A DNA stretch of 64,000 nt from CAVYEM01 sp963767635 (GCA_963767635.1 CAVYEM010000003.1:124001-188000), one strand, 5' to 3'; positions 54,174 to 64,000 are shown, counted from the stretch's first letter. Notes: generated by a model from the sequence alone, not told the origin. Numbers and translations: made by a program.

Positions 54174-57100
54174 ATGCGCACCCTGTCAGACGTGTTTACG
54201 CCGGGAGCACCGACGCTGCCCGAGGGACTTCGAACCCTCGTCGTTTCGCCCGAACGCGAGTTGGAACCTGGGATGACGGTACGCGCGGCGTTTACGTTTC
54301 GCAACCAGGGCGGTGCGCCCGCGACGGGCGTTCGCGTGCGCTTCAATCTTCCCGAGGGCCTGGTGTATTTGGTCGGCACGGGGCAACTCGACGGCGCCGT
54401 GGTCGACGACGAGCATGGCAATTCACCGCTGTTGGCGCGCGCCGGTGCGGACATCGGCGATCTGGCGCCCGGAGAAGAACGGCGGATCGAAGTTGCCTAC
54501 AGCGTCGCCGGGGCGATCGAAAACGGCTCGATGGTCGAGCTTCAAGCCGCGGTCGCCGCGTTCGAGCTTGCGCCGGTCGGTTCGAATATCGTCAGGCTGG
54601 TAGCGCACAGTCGTCCGGCACTGCAGAATGCGCTCACGAACGTCGCAGTCGAATCCCGCCAGCACGAAGCGCGCGCGGGGAGCGAGGCGACGATCACTGT
54701 GCGCGTGCACAATGCCGGTGAATCCAGCGCGCACGATCTGGTCGTGGTCGCGCCCATTCCGGAGCACACGACGTACATTGCCAACACCGCGCGCGTAAAC
54801 GGCCGAGAACTGGAGCGCGATCTGCCCGCACCGTTCGACCGCGTGCACGCGCCGGTAATCGCGCAAATCCTGCCGGCGAGCGCAACCGTGACCCTGCAGT
54901 ATCGCGTGCGCATCGAGGATCCGATCGCGGACGGCACGATGATCGTTGCGCGTGCGGAGATCGCCTCGCAAGAAACTGCCGCTTTCCATCTGGAAGCGGC
55001 CGCCCTGAGCGTGCGCGCTCACGCCGATTTTGAGGACGAACGGACCAGCTTCGTCGTCGAACCTGCGGGCGACGTGTCACCCGGTTCGCGAATCGCGCTG
55101 CGCCTGAACGCATTCAACGCCGGCACCGCCGGTGCGCAAGGCGTTGCCGTCGCGTTCGAGCTGCCCGAGGGCCTCATTGCCGTTCGCGGCAGCGCGAGCA
55201 TCGACGGCCAACCCCTGCGGGAGCGCAAGCCCAACGCGCTCTCGTACGAGCTCGGATCGCTGCGCGCGCGCGAGAGCGTGAAGCTCACGCTCGAAGCGAT
55301 GGCGATTTCACCGCTTGCCGATGAAACGCAGCTCCCCATTCGCGCCACGCTGCGCTGGGACGCGACGGCAAGCGCCGATCGCCCGTCCGAACGCGCATTC
55401 GAGCGAATCGTGGAGATTCGTTCCCGGCCGCATCTGCACGCGCGCCGAAATCGCATCGAACGCGCCGGTTCCTCCATCGTTCGTCCTTCGGACGAATGTG
55501 AAGCGATCGTTACGCTTTCCAACGACGGCAGCGCGGCTGCGACCGATGCGGTGCTGCACCTGCACGTAGATGCGGCTCTCGAGGAACTGCGAGTCCTCGA
55601 CAAGGCCGCGAAACTGGACGTGATAAACGAGTGCGTCGAGCTCGGTTCGCTCGAACCGTATTCCATGCGAAGATTCACCGTGCGCGCCAGCGTACGCACG
55701 CCCTACGCCGATCGCAGCGAGATCCGCTTGAGGGCCGGCTTGCACACGCAAGAACTCGGCGAAACGCCCTTAGGTGAGGCGGCGTGGCGGGTCGATTCGC
55801 ATCCCGCGTTTTCGTCCCAGGGTTCGGGTTTGAGTTTGGTGCAAGACGACGTGTTTCGACCCAATCAGCTCGTCGACGTGTTCGTGCGGTTGTGCAACGA
55901 AGGAACGGACGTCGCGCAGAACGTGCGGCTGCGGTTGTATGTTTCACCGGAAGCGCGGCTGGAAACCGTCGAGGGCGCCACGCGCGAACGATCGACGCTG
56001 CTGTTTGGTGAGATTCAGCCGGGCGCGAAAGTCGAGGCGCGATTGGGTGTGCGGCTGCTGCGCAGCTTGGCCCGCGCGCACCCCGTTTCGATCGAGTCCG
56101 TGCTGAGCGCCGATGCGATGCTGCCGGTGCCGCTGCCCGTGCTCACAGTCGTGACGACCGCCGAGCCTGCATTCGCAATCGGCACGTTACGCAGCGAGCC
56201 CGAGGAAGTCGTCGATGCCGGTGAAGAGGTCGAGTTCGTACTCCACGTGCGCAACAGTGGCGACGGTCCGGCGCACCGCGCGAAAGTTTCGATCGATCCG
56301 CTCGAAACGCTCATTTACGTGCCGAACAGCACGAGCGTGAACGACCTACCGGTGCGCGACGTCGGCTCGCAGTCGCCGCTGACGACGGAGCGCGGTCTGG
56401 TGATGAGCGACGTCGATCCAGGCGTTGAGGCCACAATCCGGTGGCGCGAGGTCGTCAACAACACCGTGCCGTCCGGAGAAACGATTGTCCGAATTGCGCG
56501 CGTGTCGTACGACGGCGACCGCGTGGACGAGATCGCGGCGCACGAGGTGAAGGTACGGTGCGCACCCGCGTTCGCCAACACGATCGCCGGGCTGCCCTTC
56601 GTGCTCGACGGCATGCTCGGCGCCGCCCTGGGGTCGCATCAACGTGCGCTCACCGGCAGTGAATTCGTGGAATTGCCGCCTGCGACGCCCGTGCCGCGTG
56701 CGGCGGAGCTTCCCGCGCGAACGGTGCTGTCGATTGCTTCGGCCAACGGCAACGGCCACGCGCACCTCGACGGACCGGCCGACGCGCAGCAGGAAGCGCT
56801 GGGCCCGGACGGCAGCGTGCAGGTGTGCGCTGCATTCGATCGTGATCGGCTCGATCGCACGCTGCGTTTTCTCTCCGAGGCGCTGTTTCCCGGCCTGGTG
56901 CGCCATTTGTTCGCCATCCGCGCCTTCTTCCCGGATGCCGCCGGTTCACAGGCGCAAGATGCGCTGCACGAAGTGCGGGAAACGTTGCGCGAAACGCTCG
57001 ACCGGCTGTTCATCAAGCTGCGTTTGCCGAACTACGTCATTGCGCCGCGGGACTTGGAAAGCGCGCCGGCTCGCGCGGCAATCGTGTCGCTGTTGGGCGT

Positions 57101-57428
57101 ACTTCACGGAGACGATCGGCTCGATCGGCTTGCGGGTTCGGCGGTCCTGCGCGGGACGTGCGAAGAGGATGAACTGCGCGCGCTGCGCGATCGCCTGACG
57201 GACGCTCCGCTGGCGACGGCGCTGCCATGGGCGACGCTTGCGCGGCTGCTGCCTTCCGATAGCGAGGGATTGCAGAATTACCGCACCCTGCTCATCTCCG
57301 CGTTGGACGACCTCGTGCCGGCGGACGAAACGGCGTTCGTCGACGCGTTGCAGCGGCGCTCGCATGTCGTTTTGGATGCGGCGCTCGATGTCGTGCGCGT
57401 GCAGTTGGCAAACATCGTTCACGCATGA
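54174..57428 (+). CDS. large DUF11-like repeat protein (module copy 1)
   Basis: A 1084-residue protein made of about six DUF11/CARDB-like Ig-type repeats, for example FRNQGGAPATGVRVRFNLPE, VHNAGESSAHDLVVVAPIPE, FNAGTAGAQGVAVAFELPEG and VRNSGDGPAHRAKVSIDPLE. A low-complexity linker (about residues 830-880) precedes a C-terminal all-helical domain, FDRDRLDRTLRFLSEALFPG onward, with VRHLFAIRAFFPDA. Unlike most DUF11 proteins it has no signal peptide, so it appears cytosolic. Its stop overlaps the start of the small membrane protein (ATGA). The same arrangement is repeated downstream, so this is one copy of a duplicated module. I know no function for it. Confidence 0.8.
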   Translation: MRTLSDVFTPGAPTLPEGLRTLVVSPERELEPGMTVRAAFTFRNQGGAPATGVRVRFNLPEGLVYLVGTGQLDGAVVDDEHGNSPLLARAGADIGDLAPGEERRIEVAYSVAGAIENGSMVELQAAVAAFELAPVGSNIVRLVAHSRPALQNALTNVAVESRQHEARAGSEATITVRVHNAGESSAHDLVVVAPIPEHTTYIANTARVNGRELERDLPAPFDRVHAPVIAQILPASATVTLQYRVRIEDPIADGTMIVARAEIASQETAAFHLEAAALSVRAHADFEDERTSFVVEPAGDVSPGSRIALRLNAFNAGTAGAQGVAVAFELPEGLIAVRGSASIDGQPLRERKPNALSYELGSLRARESVKLTLEAMAISPLADETQLPIRATLRWDATASADRPSERAFERIVEIRSRPHLHARRNRIERAGSSIVRPSDECEAIVTLSNDGSAAATDAVLHLHVDAALEELRVLDKAAKLDVINECVELGSLEPYSMRRFTVRASVRTPYADRSEIRLRAGLHTQELGETPLGEAAWRVDSHPAFSSQGSGLSLVQDDVFRPNQLVDVFVRLCNEGTDVAQNVRLRLYVSPEARLETVEGATRERSTLLFGEIQPGAKVEARLGVRLLRSLARAHPVSIESVLSADAMLPVPLPVLTVVTTAEPAFAIGTLRSEPEEVVDAGEEVEFVLHVRNSGDGPAHRAKVSIDPLETLIYVPNSTSVNDLPVRDVGSQSPLTTERGLVMSDVDPGVEATIRWREVVNNTVPSGETIVRIARVSYDGDRVDEIAAHEVKVRCAPAFANTIAGLPFVLDGMLGAALGSHQRALTGSEFVELPPATPVPRAAELPARTVLSIASANGNGHAHLDGPADAQQEALGPDGSVQVCAAFDRDRLDRTLRFLSEALFPGLVRHLFAIRAFFPDAAGSQAQDALHEVRETLRETLDRLFIKLRLPNYVIAPRDLESAPARAAIVSLLGVLHGDDRLDRLAGSAVLRGTCEEDELRALRDRLTDAPLATALPWATLARLLPSDSEGLQNYRTLLISALDDLVPADETAFVDALQRRSHVVLDAALDVVRVQLANIVHA

Positions 57429-57829
57429 CGGCGGTTTTCGTCGTGCTGGCCGTGGTGTTCGTCGTCGGGGCCGCGATCGGCGTCTATGCGTTGCGCGCGC
57501 CGCGGGTCCATGAATTGCAACCGGTTGCCGTTGTGCCGCTGGAACCGTGGCACGCGAGTACCGATTGGACAGCGCAGGCCGGCGCCGAATTCTCGGGGCT
57601 TTCCGAATCGGCGCGCTGCGATTTGATTTTTGCCGTGTGCGATCTGAACGATGCGCGCTCGCAGGACATGCTGATGCACGCATTGGACGATCCCTCCGAC
57701 GCCGTTGCGCTTGCGGCGGCGCACGCGCTGGCACGGCGCGGGTCCACCGACGCGGTCAGCGGTTATGCGCAGCGCCACCCCGGCGACCGTGCGCAGCGCA
57801 TCGTGCAGACCATTGCGCTGCTGGACTGA
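57425..57829 (+). CDS. membrane-anchored HEAT-like repeat protein (module copy 1)
   Basis: A 134-residue protein whose first 25 residues form one transmembrane helix (VFVVLAVVFVVGAAIGVYAL). A basic/Pro spacer and helical pairs of HEAT type follow, such as LSESARCDLIFAVCDLNDAR and MHALDDPSDAVALAAAHALA. It overlaps the DUF11-like gene by four bases. The C-terminal helical part is similar to that of the gene at 61470, supporting duplication of the pair. A likely role is to tether the large repeat protein to the membrane. That is inference. Confidence 0.75.
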   Translation: MTAVFVVLAVVFVVGAAIGVYALRAPRVHELQPVAVVPLEPWHASTDWTAQAGAEFSGLSESARCDLIFAVCDLNDARSQDMLMHALDDPSDAVALAAAHALARRGSTDAVSGYAQRHPGDRAQRIVQTIALLD

Positions 57830-57873
57830 CGCTGGCCAGGTCGCCCGCTCGAATGTAGGGAACACTCGCACCC

Positions 57874-60800
57874 GTGGCAGTTCCTGATCGGCCTTCGTCC
57901 GGCGCGCTGAGCGGAGTCTTTGCTCCCGGCGCTCCGCCGCTCATGGAAACGCTGCGAACGCTGGTGGTCGCACCGCGCAGGGCTGTTTCTCCGGGCGAGA
58001 TCGTTCGCGTCGAATTCGCGTTTTCAAATCTGGGCGGTGCGCCCGCGACCGGCGTGCGCGTGCGCTTCGCGAATCCCTCCGGCGTTACGTACGTCGAAGG
58101 CGGCGACACCGTCGACGAAGCGCCGCTGGCGCAAGAAGCTTCGTAGCGAACACCGGTGCGGCGCTGGGCGATCTGCCTACCAATGCGCAGCGGCGCGTCG
58201 CGTGCAGTTTCCGTGTGAACGAGCGGATCGAAGACGGTTCCGAACTGCTCTTTCAGGCGGCGCTCGTCACGGATCAAACCGCAGTCGTCGCCTCGAACGT
58301 CGAGCGACTTATCGTTCGCAGCGAACCGGTGCTGCAGAATCCGTCCACGCTGGTGACGATCGCGTGTAGGGACCATCCCAAGCCCGACGATACGCTGCTC
58401 GTTCGCGCGACGGTGACCAACACCGGATCGTCCAGCGCTCACGACGTTTCCGCGCTGCTCCCCGTACCGCAGCACACCCGTTATATCCCGCGCACCGCCC
58501 GCGTTGCGGGACGCGCGCTGCTGGATTCGGGCGACGAACCGTTCGATTACGCGTCCGAACACGCGATCGCGCAGCGGTTGGCGCCCGGACAATCGGTGCA
58601 TTTGGAATATCAAGCGCGCATCGACTCACCGCTTGCCGACGGCACGCGAATTAAAGTGAGCGGCGCCGTTTCTTCCCGCGAGATTGCGGAATTCGACGTA
58701 GAATCGTCGGAAATCGTCGTGTCTTCGCCGGCGGATTTCGCGAACGACGAAACGGCAATGACCGTGTTTTGCGACGACATCGTTTCTCCGGGCACCCGCG
58801 TGCCGGTGTCCGTGCGCGCCGTGAATGCCGGGAGCGGCGATGCTCAGAACGTTTCGATCAGCATCGATCTGCCGCCCGGCATCGCCTACACACCCGGCTC
58901 CGCGCATCTGGACGGACAACCGGTCGCCGACGAAACGTTCGCCGGCGCAACGTTTTCGCTTGGAGTGGTACCGGCTGGGCGCGCCGTCGACGTTGGAATC
59001 TCCGGCATCGTCGTGCTGCAAAACGGCGACGATCAGCCCATTGCCGCCACGCTTCGCTGGAAGGCTCCCGCCACATCGGCTGCGCGAGCCGAACGGCGTT
59101 TCTCACGCACGTTGCGCGTGCGCGTGAGCTCGCGGTTTACGCGCGCACGCAATTATCTGCAAGCCGATCGCAGCCTCGTGCAATCCCGCGAGGACGTCTC
59201 GTTCACCGCGCACGTCTTCAACGACGGCACTGCCCCCGAGACGGACGTACGCCTGCGCGTGATACCGAGCGCATTTTTAGAGAACATTCGCATCGCCGAA
59301 TCGCTCGAAGAACCCGCCGCGTACGCCGAGCCGTTCACGTTGGGCATCGTGCAGCCGCAAGCGCAACGAACCTTCACGATCCACGCGCGTGTTGCCTCGC
59401 CCGTTCCGGATCGCACTCAGGCTACGCTGGGCGCCGTGCTTGAGTTTGCATCGGGAGCGTTCGATTTAGGTGTAGCGAACGTCATCGTGCGATCCCGTCC
59501 GCATGTCTTTGCCGACGCGTGCAGGTGGGTGTGCGAGCAGCCCGAAGCGTTACGGCCGGGACATACGCACGAACTGACGATCCGCTTTACCAACGACGGT
59601 TCCGACGTGCTGCGCGATGCCCGGCTGGATTTGCTGCTACCGTCCGAACTGGTACTGGAGCGCGCGCAGAATGCCCGCCGCGACGGCGCCGCGCTGCTCT
59701 TCGGCGACGTTGGATCGCAAACGATGCATGAAGCGCGTGTGGGACTGCGACTGGCGCGTCCGCCCAAACACGAGCGCGCACTCACGATCGAAGGCACGCT
59801 ATCGGGGCGAGGAATCAGTTCCGTGCAGTTCGAGCCGCTGGAGATTCTCACGTTTGCCGAACCGGAATTCGGCTGCGACGCGCAGTTGCGATCGAGCCCG
59901 CTCGAAAACATCAACGCCGGCGAACGCATCGCGTACGAAGTGCAGATGCGCAACAGCGGCGACGGACCGGCGCAGGAACTGCTGATTCGAGCCGTGCCCT
60001 CGAATCTGGCCGTCTACGTTCCTGGAAGCACGCAGCTCAACGGCGTGACGATTCCCGACGATCTCGGGACGTCGCAGCTCTGGTCCCAGCGCGGCTTGGC
60101 GCTCACGGACGTTAATCCGGACGTGGAACTGCGCGTACGTTGGGAAATGCTGGTCATCTCGCCGATTGCGGCGGGAACACCGATCGATGCGCGCGTCGTC
60201 ATTGAATGGGACGGCAATCATTCCGTCGCGCTCGCTGCGCCGACGCTGCACGTGTTTTCGGCGCCTTCTCTGCAGGCCGGCACCGCAGGTACGCCGATCT
60301 CCGTCGCGCAGCTCGCTGCCTTCGCTGGAGACGCCCGCACGAGAAGCGATGGTTCCACCCATCGCGCCGACTGCGCCGCGCGAACCGGCCGCTGCGCAGG
60401 TGCAGGTGCCGGAAGCGCCGGCCGCACCCGAGCGTGCCGAAGCGGCGGCTGCACCCGAGATCGCCGAAGAGCCCACCGAAGAGCCCACTGAAGAGCCTAC
60501 CGAAGCGCCGCCGGCGCGGGAGCCCGTTGCGCAGGCTGCTGCCGCCCCTCCGGCTGCGCCGCAACCGCAAATCGCCGCAGAATCTCCGCCGCTGAAAGCA
60601 GTCTGCGCCCGAACCGGACATCGCGCCCGCGCCCGAACCGGACATCGCGCCCGCGCCCGAACCGGACATCGCGCCCGCGCCGGAACGGCAAACGATGCAA
60701 ACGGCAGCGGTGCAGCCTTCCGCGATTTTGCAGCTGCCGCAAACTGCAGAGCAACCGCAAGCACGCGAGGAAGCGCAACTTCCCGCGGAGCAATCGACGC

Positions 60801-61483
60801 AGCCGGTTTTGTACGCCGATTTTTCGCCGGATCAACTGGCGCGCACGATCCGCAGTCTGGAAAAGAGCGATGCCGGCGGCCTCATTCCACATATTTTTGC
60901 CGTGCGCGCGCTCTTCCCTAAAGCGCTCGCCGGAGCCAATCCGAGGACTGCACAAATCGTCGAACATGCGGCGCGCTCGCTGCGCGCACCGCTGGATCGC
61001 TTTTTCGTGCGGTTGCGGATGCCGCGGTTGGCCATTACTGCGAAGGACTTGGAGGATCGCGAGAGCCGTTTTGCGCTAAGCGATCTGGTCGGCGCGGTCG
61101 TGGATGCCGCGCCCATTGCGCCGGCGCCGCGCGAAGCAGGCATCGTCCGCGTGTCGGGCTCGCCCAACCGCGATACGCTGCGCGAAGTCAGGCCCGAGCT
61201 GGAGTCCGCGCCACTGGGCTCCGTGCTGCCGTGGAGCATCAACGCCGAGATGCTGGGCACTCACATCGAGTACGGCGGTGATTCAAGTTCCGGCGGTGTG
61301 GTGGGCAGCGACGTCATCGCAATGTATCGCTTGCAAGTGCGCAAGGTGTTCGGCGTGCTCGAAACTCTGCCGATGGACGAATTTCATCGTGTGCTCAGTT
61401 CCAGTGTCAATCGCACGCTCGACGAAGCGCTGAACGCAGTGCTGGAAACGTTGCGCGCGGCTGCTCACGTTGTCGTCGATTAG
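57874..61483 (+). CDS. large DUF11-like repeat protein (module copy 2), frameshifted
   Basis: Paralogue of the gene at 54174, about 1200 residues when merged. It begins GVFAPGAPPLMETLRTLVVA (compare DVFTPGAPTLPEGLRTLVVS of copy 1) and carries the same repeats, for example FSNLGGAPATGVRVRF and MRNSGDGPAQELLIRAVPSN. Frames change near 58130 (equivalent to two extra bases or one missing), near 60330 and near 60600. The linker is Pro/Ala/Glu-rich with EEPT triplicates and a 24-base tandem repeat. The C-terminal domain FSPDQLARTIRSLEKSDAGG plus PHIFAVRALFPKAL matches copy 1. The start codon is GTG. Confidence 0.78.
60605..60676 (+). repeat. 24-bp tandem repeat in the linker of module copy 2
   Basis: Three copies of a 24-base unit containing GAACCGGACATCGCGCCC (period 24, GAACCG at 60611, 60635, 60659) encode APEPDI repeats in the correct frame. 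A second short repeat, EEPT three times, lies about 130 bases upstream. Such slippage-prone DNA may explain the frame changes at this spot. Confidence 0.75.
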
Positions 61484-61766
61484 CTGGGATGTCGCAATCG
61501 GTCTGGCCTTCGTGGTTGGACTGCTGCTGCTGGGCATCGGTTCTTCGATGCTGCGCAAAGCGCGCGCCACAGCGACAAACGCGGCGCGCTGGCCGCAGCT
61601 CGTCGATGATGGGCTCGCGGGCGCGGACAAGTCCCTGCGCGCCGACATGATCGATCGCTTGAGCATCGTGGACAGCGAATGGAGCCGGCATGTTCTGCAT
61701 CGGGCTCGCGACGAAGAGCGCGATCCGGAGCTCGTTGCCGCTATCAATGCGGCACTCTCGGTTTGA
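61470..61766 (+). CDS. small membrane-anchored helical protein (module copy 2)
   Basis: A 98-residue protein, TTG start, one N-terminal transmembrane helix (VAIGLAFVVGLLLLGIGS) and a helical pair, DKSLRADMIDRLSIVDSEWS and LHRARDEERDPELVAAINAA, that aligns with the HEAT-like part of the 57425 gene. It overlaps the end of the DUF11-like gene by 14 bases, matching the arrangement of copy 1. Confidence 0.7.
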   Translation: MSSISWDVAIGLAFVVGLLLLGIGSSMLRKARATATNAARWPQLVDDGLAGADKSLRADMIDRLSIVDSEWSRHVLHRARDEERDPELVAAINAALSV

Positions 61767-61773
61767 TCGGTTG

Positions 61774-63633
61774 CTACGGTTTCTTGTGGAAGTACTCGAC
61801 CATGATCTGCCGTGCGATCGGCGCCGCAACTTGAGCGCCATATCCGCCCGAGCGGTCGACAAAGACGGCCATGGCAATCTTTGCGTGTTTCGCCGGAGCG
61901 TAGGCGACGAACCACGTCGTGTTCGGGCCTGAACCGCCCGCCGTTTCGGCGGTTCCCGTTTTTCCGCCGAACGGCAAACCGTCGATCGCCAATCCGTAAG
62001 CCGTGCCCCACGGTTCGGTCACCTGATCCATGCCTTCACGCACAGCCTTAAGGGCTTCTTGCGTAACCGGAACGTGTCTGATGATCTTCGGGGCGAACGT
62101 CTTGACGAGGTGTCCGGTTCGATCCCGAATCTGTGAGACGACGCGCGGCGTGTAGAGCGTGCCGCCGTTGATCACCGCCGATTCGACGTTCGCCATTTGC
62201 AGCGGCGTGGCTTGCAGCGCTCCTTGCCCGATTGCCAAGCTGCACACGTCGGACGGCTCCAATGGAAGGCCTGCCACTTTGAGCATCCACGCGTTTGTCG
62301 GATAGTTCCCGGCGAATTCGCCCGGGAGATCGATGCCGGTCTTTTGGCCGATGCCGAAGTACCGCGCATATTTGCGCAGGCGGTCGTTCTTGAGGCGATA
62401 CCCCATCTGATAGAAATAGCCGTCCGACGATGCCGCAAGCGCGTGCACGAACTGCGTGGTTCCCAGACCGCCCGAAGCCATGTCCACAAACTCGGCTCCG
62501 TAACAATTCCATGCGCCGCTGTCGTACACGTTTTCGTTGACCTTCACCACGCCCGCGCTGATCGCCGCTGAACCTGTGACCATTTTGAACGTAGAGCCCG
62601 TCGGGGTTGCCGCTTCGATGGCGCGATTGAACAACGGTTGCGAAGAGTCCAGAAGATAGTACGCAACTTTTTTGTTGTCGTTCGAAGCAAAAGCGTTGGG
62701 ATTGTAGTTCGGATAGCTTGCCATCGCGAGCACTGCGCCGGACCAAGGGTCCAGGATGACCACCGCGCCGCTGACTTTGCGCTTTCCGCCGGTCCAGCTG
62801 CGAATGCCGCCGGCCAGTGCGCGTTCGGTAATCGCCTGCAGACGCCAGTCGACGTTGAGGATCAGGCTGTCGCCGGCAGCGGGTTGTTTGGCGGGAAGTT
62901 TGATGCTCGGAACGACCTGATTCTGCGAATCGACGACGATGCGCTGGCCGCCGGGATCGCCCCGCAGATAACTATCGTATTGGTACTCGATGCCGTCCTT
63001 GCCGATGACATCGTTCATCGAATAGCCCTGGCTGCGGCGCTGCTTGTATTCGTCCGGCGTAATCTGCCCGACGTAGCCGAAAATGGCTGAGCCGAACCCG
63101 CCGTTGGGATAGTTGCGTACGGCTTGGACTTCGAGATCCACGCCGGGCAGATCGTTGAGGATCTCCGAAAGTCTGCTGACCTTGGCTACGGGAATATCGG
63201 TGGCCAGGATTACCGGGCCGTACGGCTCGTACGCCGAGACTTGGTCGAAATCGGAATAGTTCACGCCATGATGATGCAGCAGCTGGCGGCGCAGTTTGGT
63301 GGCCGGCACGCCGATGGTCTGCGCGACGGTCTTGAGCTCGCCGTCGATGTCTTTGACCTCCGAAGGGATGAGCGCCACGACGAACGAGGGACGGCTGCGA
63401 ACAACAACTCTACCATTCCGATCGAAGATCAGCCCGCGCGGAGCGGCCACGGGAATGAGCCGTATCTGATTTGCTTGCGCTGCAGCGCGGTATTCTTGTC
63501 CGTGCACGAGTTGAATCTGCGCGAGCCGTACGACGAGCGCGATGAGCGCCAGCACGAAGACAAGCGCGAAGAATCCGATGCGCCAGGGCGAGTACTGCCA
63601 CTGCGCCGGCCGCCGCTGATACCCCGTCTTCAT
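61774..63633 (-). CDS. mrdA: penicillin-binding protein 2 (peptidoglycan DD-transpeptidase)
   Basis: Elongasome transpeptidase that crosslinks side-wall peptidoglycan with RodA and MreB/C/D. The protein is 619 residues from the ATG at 63633. There is one N-terminal transmembrane helix (FFALVFVLALIALVVRLAQI) and then the dimerisation domain. The catalytic SxxK is ATPTGSTFKMVTG, the SxD/SxN motif is in AASSDGYFYQMGY, and the KTG box is FGGKTGTAETAGG. The ATG overlaps the mreD stop (ATGA). It lies convergently against the duplicated module. Confidence 0.95.
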   Translation of the reverse strand: MKTGYQRRPAQWQYSPWRIGFFALVFVLALIALVVRLAQIQLVHGQEYRAAAQANQIRLIPVAAPRGLIFDRNGRVVVRSRPSFVVALIPSEVKDIDGELKTVAQTIGVPATKLRRQLLHHHGVNYSDFDQVSAYEPYGPVILATDIPVAKVSRLSEILNDLPGVDLEVQAVRNYPNGGFGSAIFGYVGQITPDEYKQRRSQGYSMNDVIGKDGIEYQYDSYLRGDPGGQRIVVDSQNQVVPSIKLPAKQPAAGDSLILNVDWRLQAITERALAGGIRSWTGGKRKVSGAVVILDPWSGAVLAMASYPNYNPNAFASNDNKKVAYYLLDSSQPLFNRAIEAATPTGSTFKMVTGSAAISAGVVKVNENVYDSGAWNCYGAEFVDMASGGLGTTQFVHALAASSDGYFYQMGYRLKNDRLRKYARYFGIGQKTGIDLPGEFAGNYPTNAWMLKVAGLPLEPSDVCSLAIGQGALQATPLQMANVESAVINGGTLYTPRVVSQIRDRTGHLVKTFAPKIIRHVPVTQEALKAVREGMDQVTEPWGTAYGLAIDGLPFGGKTGTAETAGGSGPNTTWFVAYAPAKHAKIAMAVFVDRSGGYGAQVAAPIARQIMVEYFHKKP

Positions 63634-64000
63634 CGCGCCGCTCGCTGTTCTTTTCGCGAAGCTCGCTGCTCTTTGCGCGCCGCTCGCTGCTGTATGCGGC
63701 GTTCGATCGCTACGGCGGCAATTGCGAGCGCCCCATTGAGCAGCGCCGTCCAGAGCGCTTGATGAAAGTGCAGGCGCGCATAACCGGCCGGGTAGCCTTC
63801 GAGCGCCATGACGATCCAGAAAACCATCCGCCGCAGGAGCGTAGCGGCGAAGGCGACGCCGCCCATGACGGCGATAGAGTCGGCGAAGAACCATCGCGAC
63901 AACGCGGCTGCGAAGAGCGCCGTCAGCGTCGTGGAAATGGTCCATGCGCCGCCCGTCTGCGTTGCGAGCGCGTCCTCGCACAATCCGGCGATCAACCCGA
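63630..64000 (-). CDS. mreD: rod shape-determining protein MreD (partial, N-terminus outside window)
   Basis: C-terminal part of MreD, an inner-membrane elongasome protein. Visible residues include LFAAALSRWFFADSIAVMGG and LHFHQALWTALLNGALAIAA, the small-transmembrane pattern of the family, and the cut start reads GLIAGLCEDALA. The chain ends in a short basic repeat (KEQRAxR twice), which is unusual. The gene continues to the right of the window. Its stop overlaps the mrdA ATG, giving the classic mreD-mrdA junction. Confidence 0.82.
   Translation of the reverse strand, partial: GLIAGLCEDALATQTGGAWTISTTLTALFAAALSRWFFADSIAVMGGVAFAATLLRRMVFWIVMALEGYPAGYARLHFHQALWTALLNGALAIAAVAIERRIQQRAARKEQRASRKEQRAAR

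Noticed and set aside
1..64000. CRISPR arrays, rRNA or tRNA genes
   Set aside because: No regularly spaced direct repeats and no tRNA- or rRNA-like sequence noticed in the intergenic regions; the only tandem repeat is in a protein linker.

Overview
This window looks like the replication-origin neighbourhood of a diderm (LPS-bearing), high-GC bacterium. It carries lipid A genes (lpxA, lpxB, lpxC, lpxD, fabZ), LPS-export genes (an LptF/LptG permease and an LptC-like/LptB frame), BamA, a TamB-like protein, Skp-like chaperones and the origin set dnaA-dnaN-recF-dciA-gyrB with rpmH-rnpA-yidD-yidC-khpB-mnmE-mnmG-rsmG-parA-parB. The mix suggests an LPS-diderm lineage of the Terrabacteria side such as Candidatus Eremiobacterota (WPS-2). 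That is inference from gene content only; no rRNA is present.

Layout. (1) 1-24.5 kb, all minus strand: envelope biogenesis, from a cut glycosyltransferase through LPS export, O-antigen ligase, the lipid A genes, three OmpH/Skp-like genes, bamA and a very large tamB. (2) 24.5-31.2 kb, minus: gyrB, dciA-like, recF, dnaN, dnaA. (3) 31.2-31.6 kb: probable oriC with DnaA boxes; transcription direction switches here. (4) 31.6-45.0 kb, mostly plus: rpmH to mnmE, one minus-strand lipoprotein, mnmG, rsmG, a parS-like site, cca-like, parAB, thiE, thiD, trpS. (5) 44.8-50.0 kb, minus: a formate dehydrogenase operon whose catalytic subunit has an in-frame TGA (selenocysteine) followed by a bSECIS-like hairpin. 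(6) 50.2-52.9 kb: decayed IS630-type element and low-coding DNA. (7) 52.9-54.1 kb: class I aminotransferase. (8) 54.2-61.8 kb, plus: a tandemly duplicated two-gene module (large DUF11-like repeat protein plus small membrane-anchored helical-repeat protein) with no known function that I recognise. (9) 61.8-64.0 kb, minus: mrdA (PBP2) and the end of mreD.

A general caution: many conserved genes (skp-like, tamB, mnmE, mnmG, rsmG, thiD, fdhA, the second DUF11-like gene, probably the start of parA) are split by single-base shifts, nearly all equivalent to one extra base. This looks like systematic sequencing or assembly error rather than gene decay. I give such genes as full-length spans and mark the shift positions.
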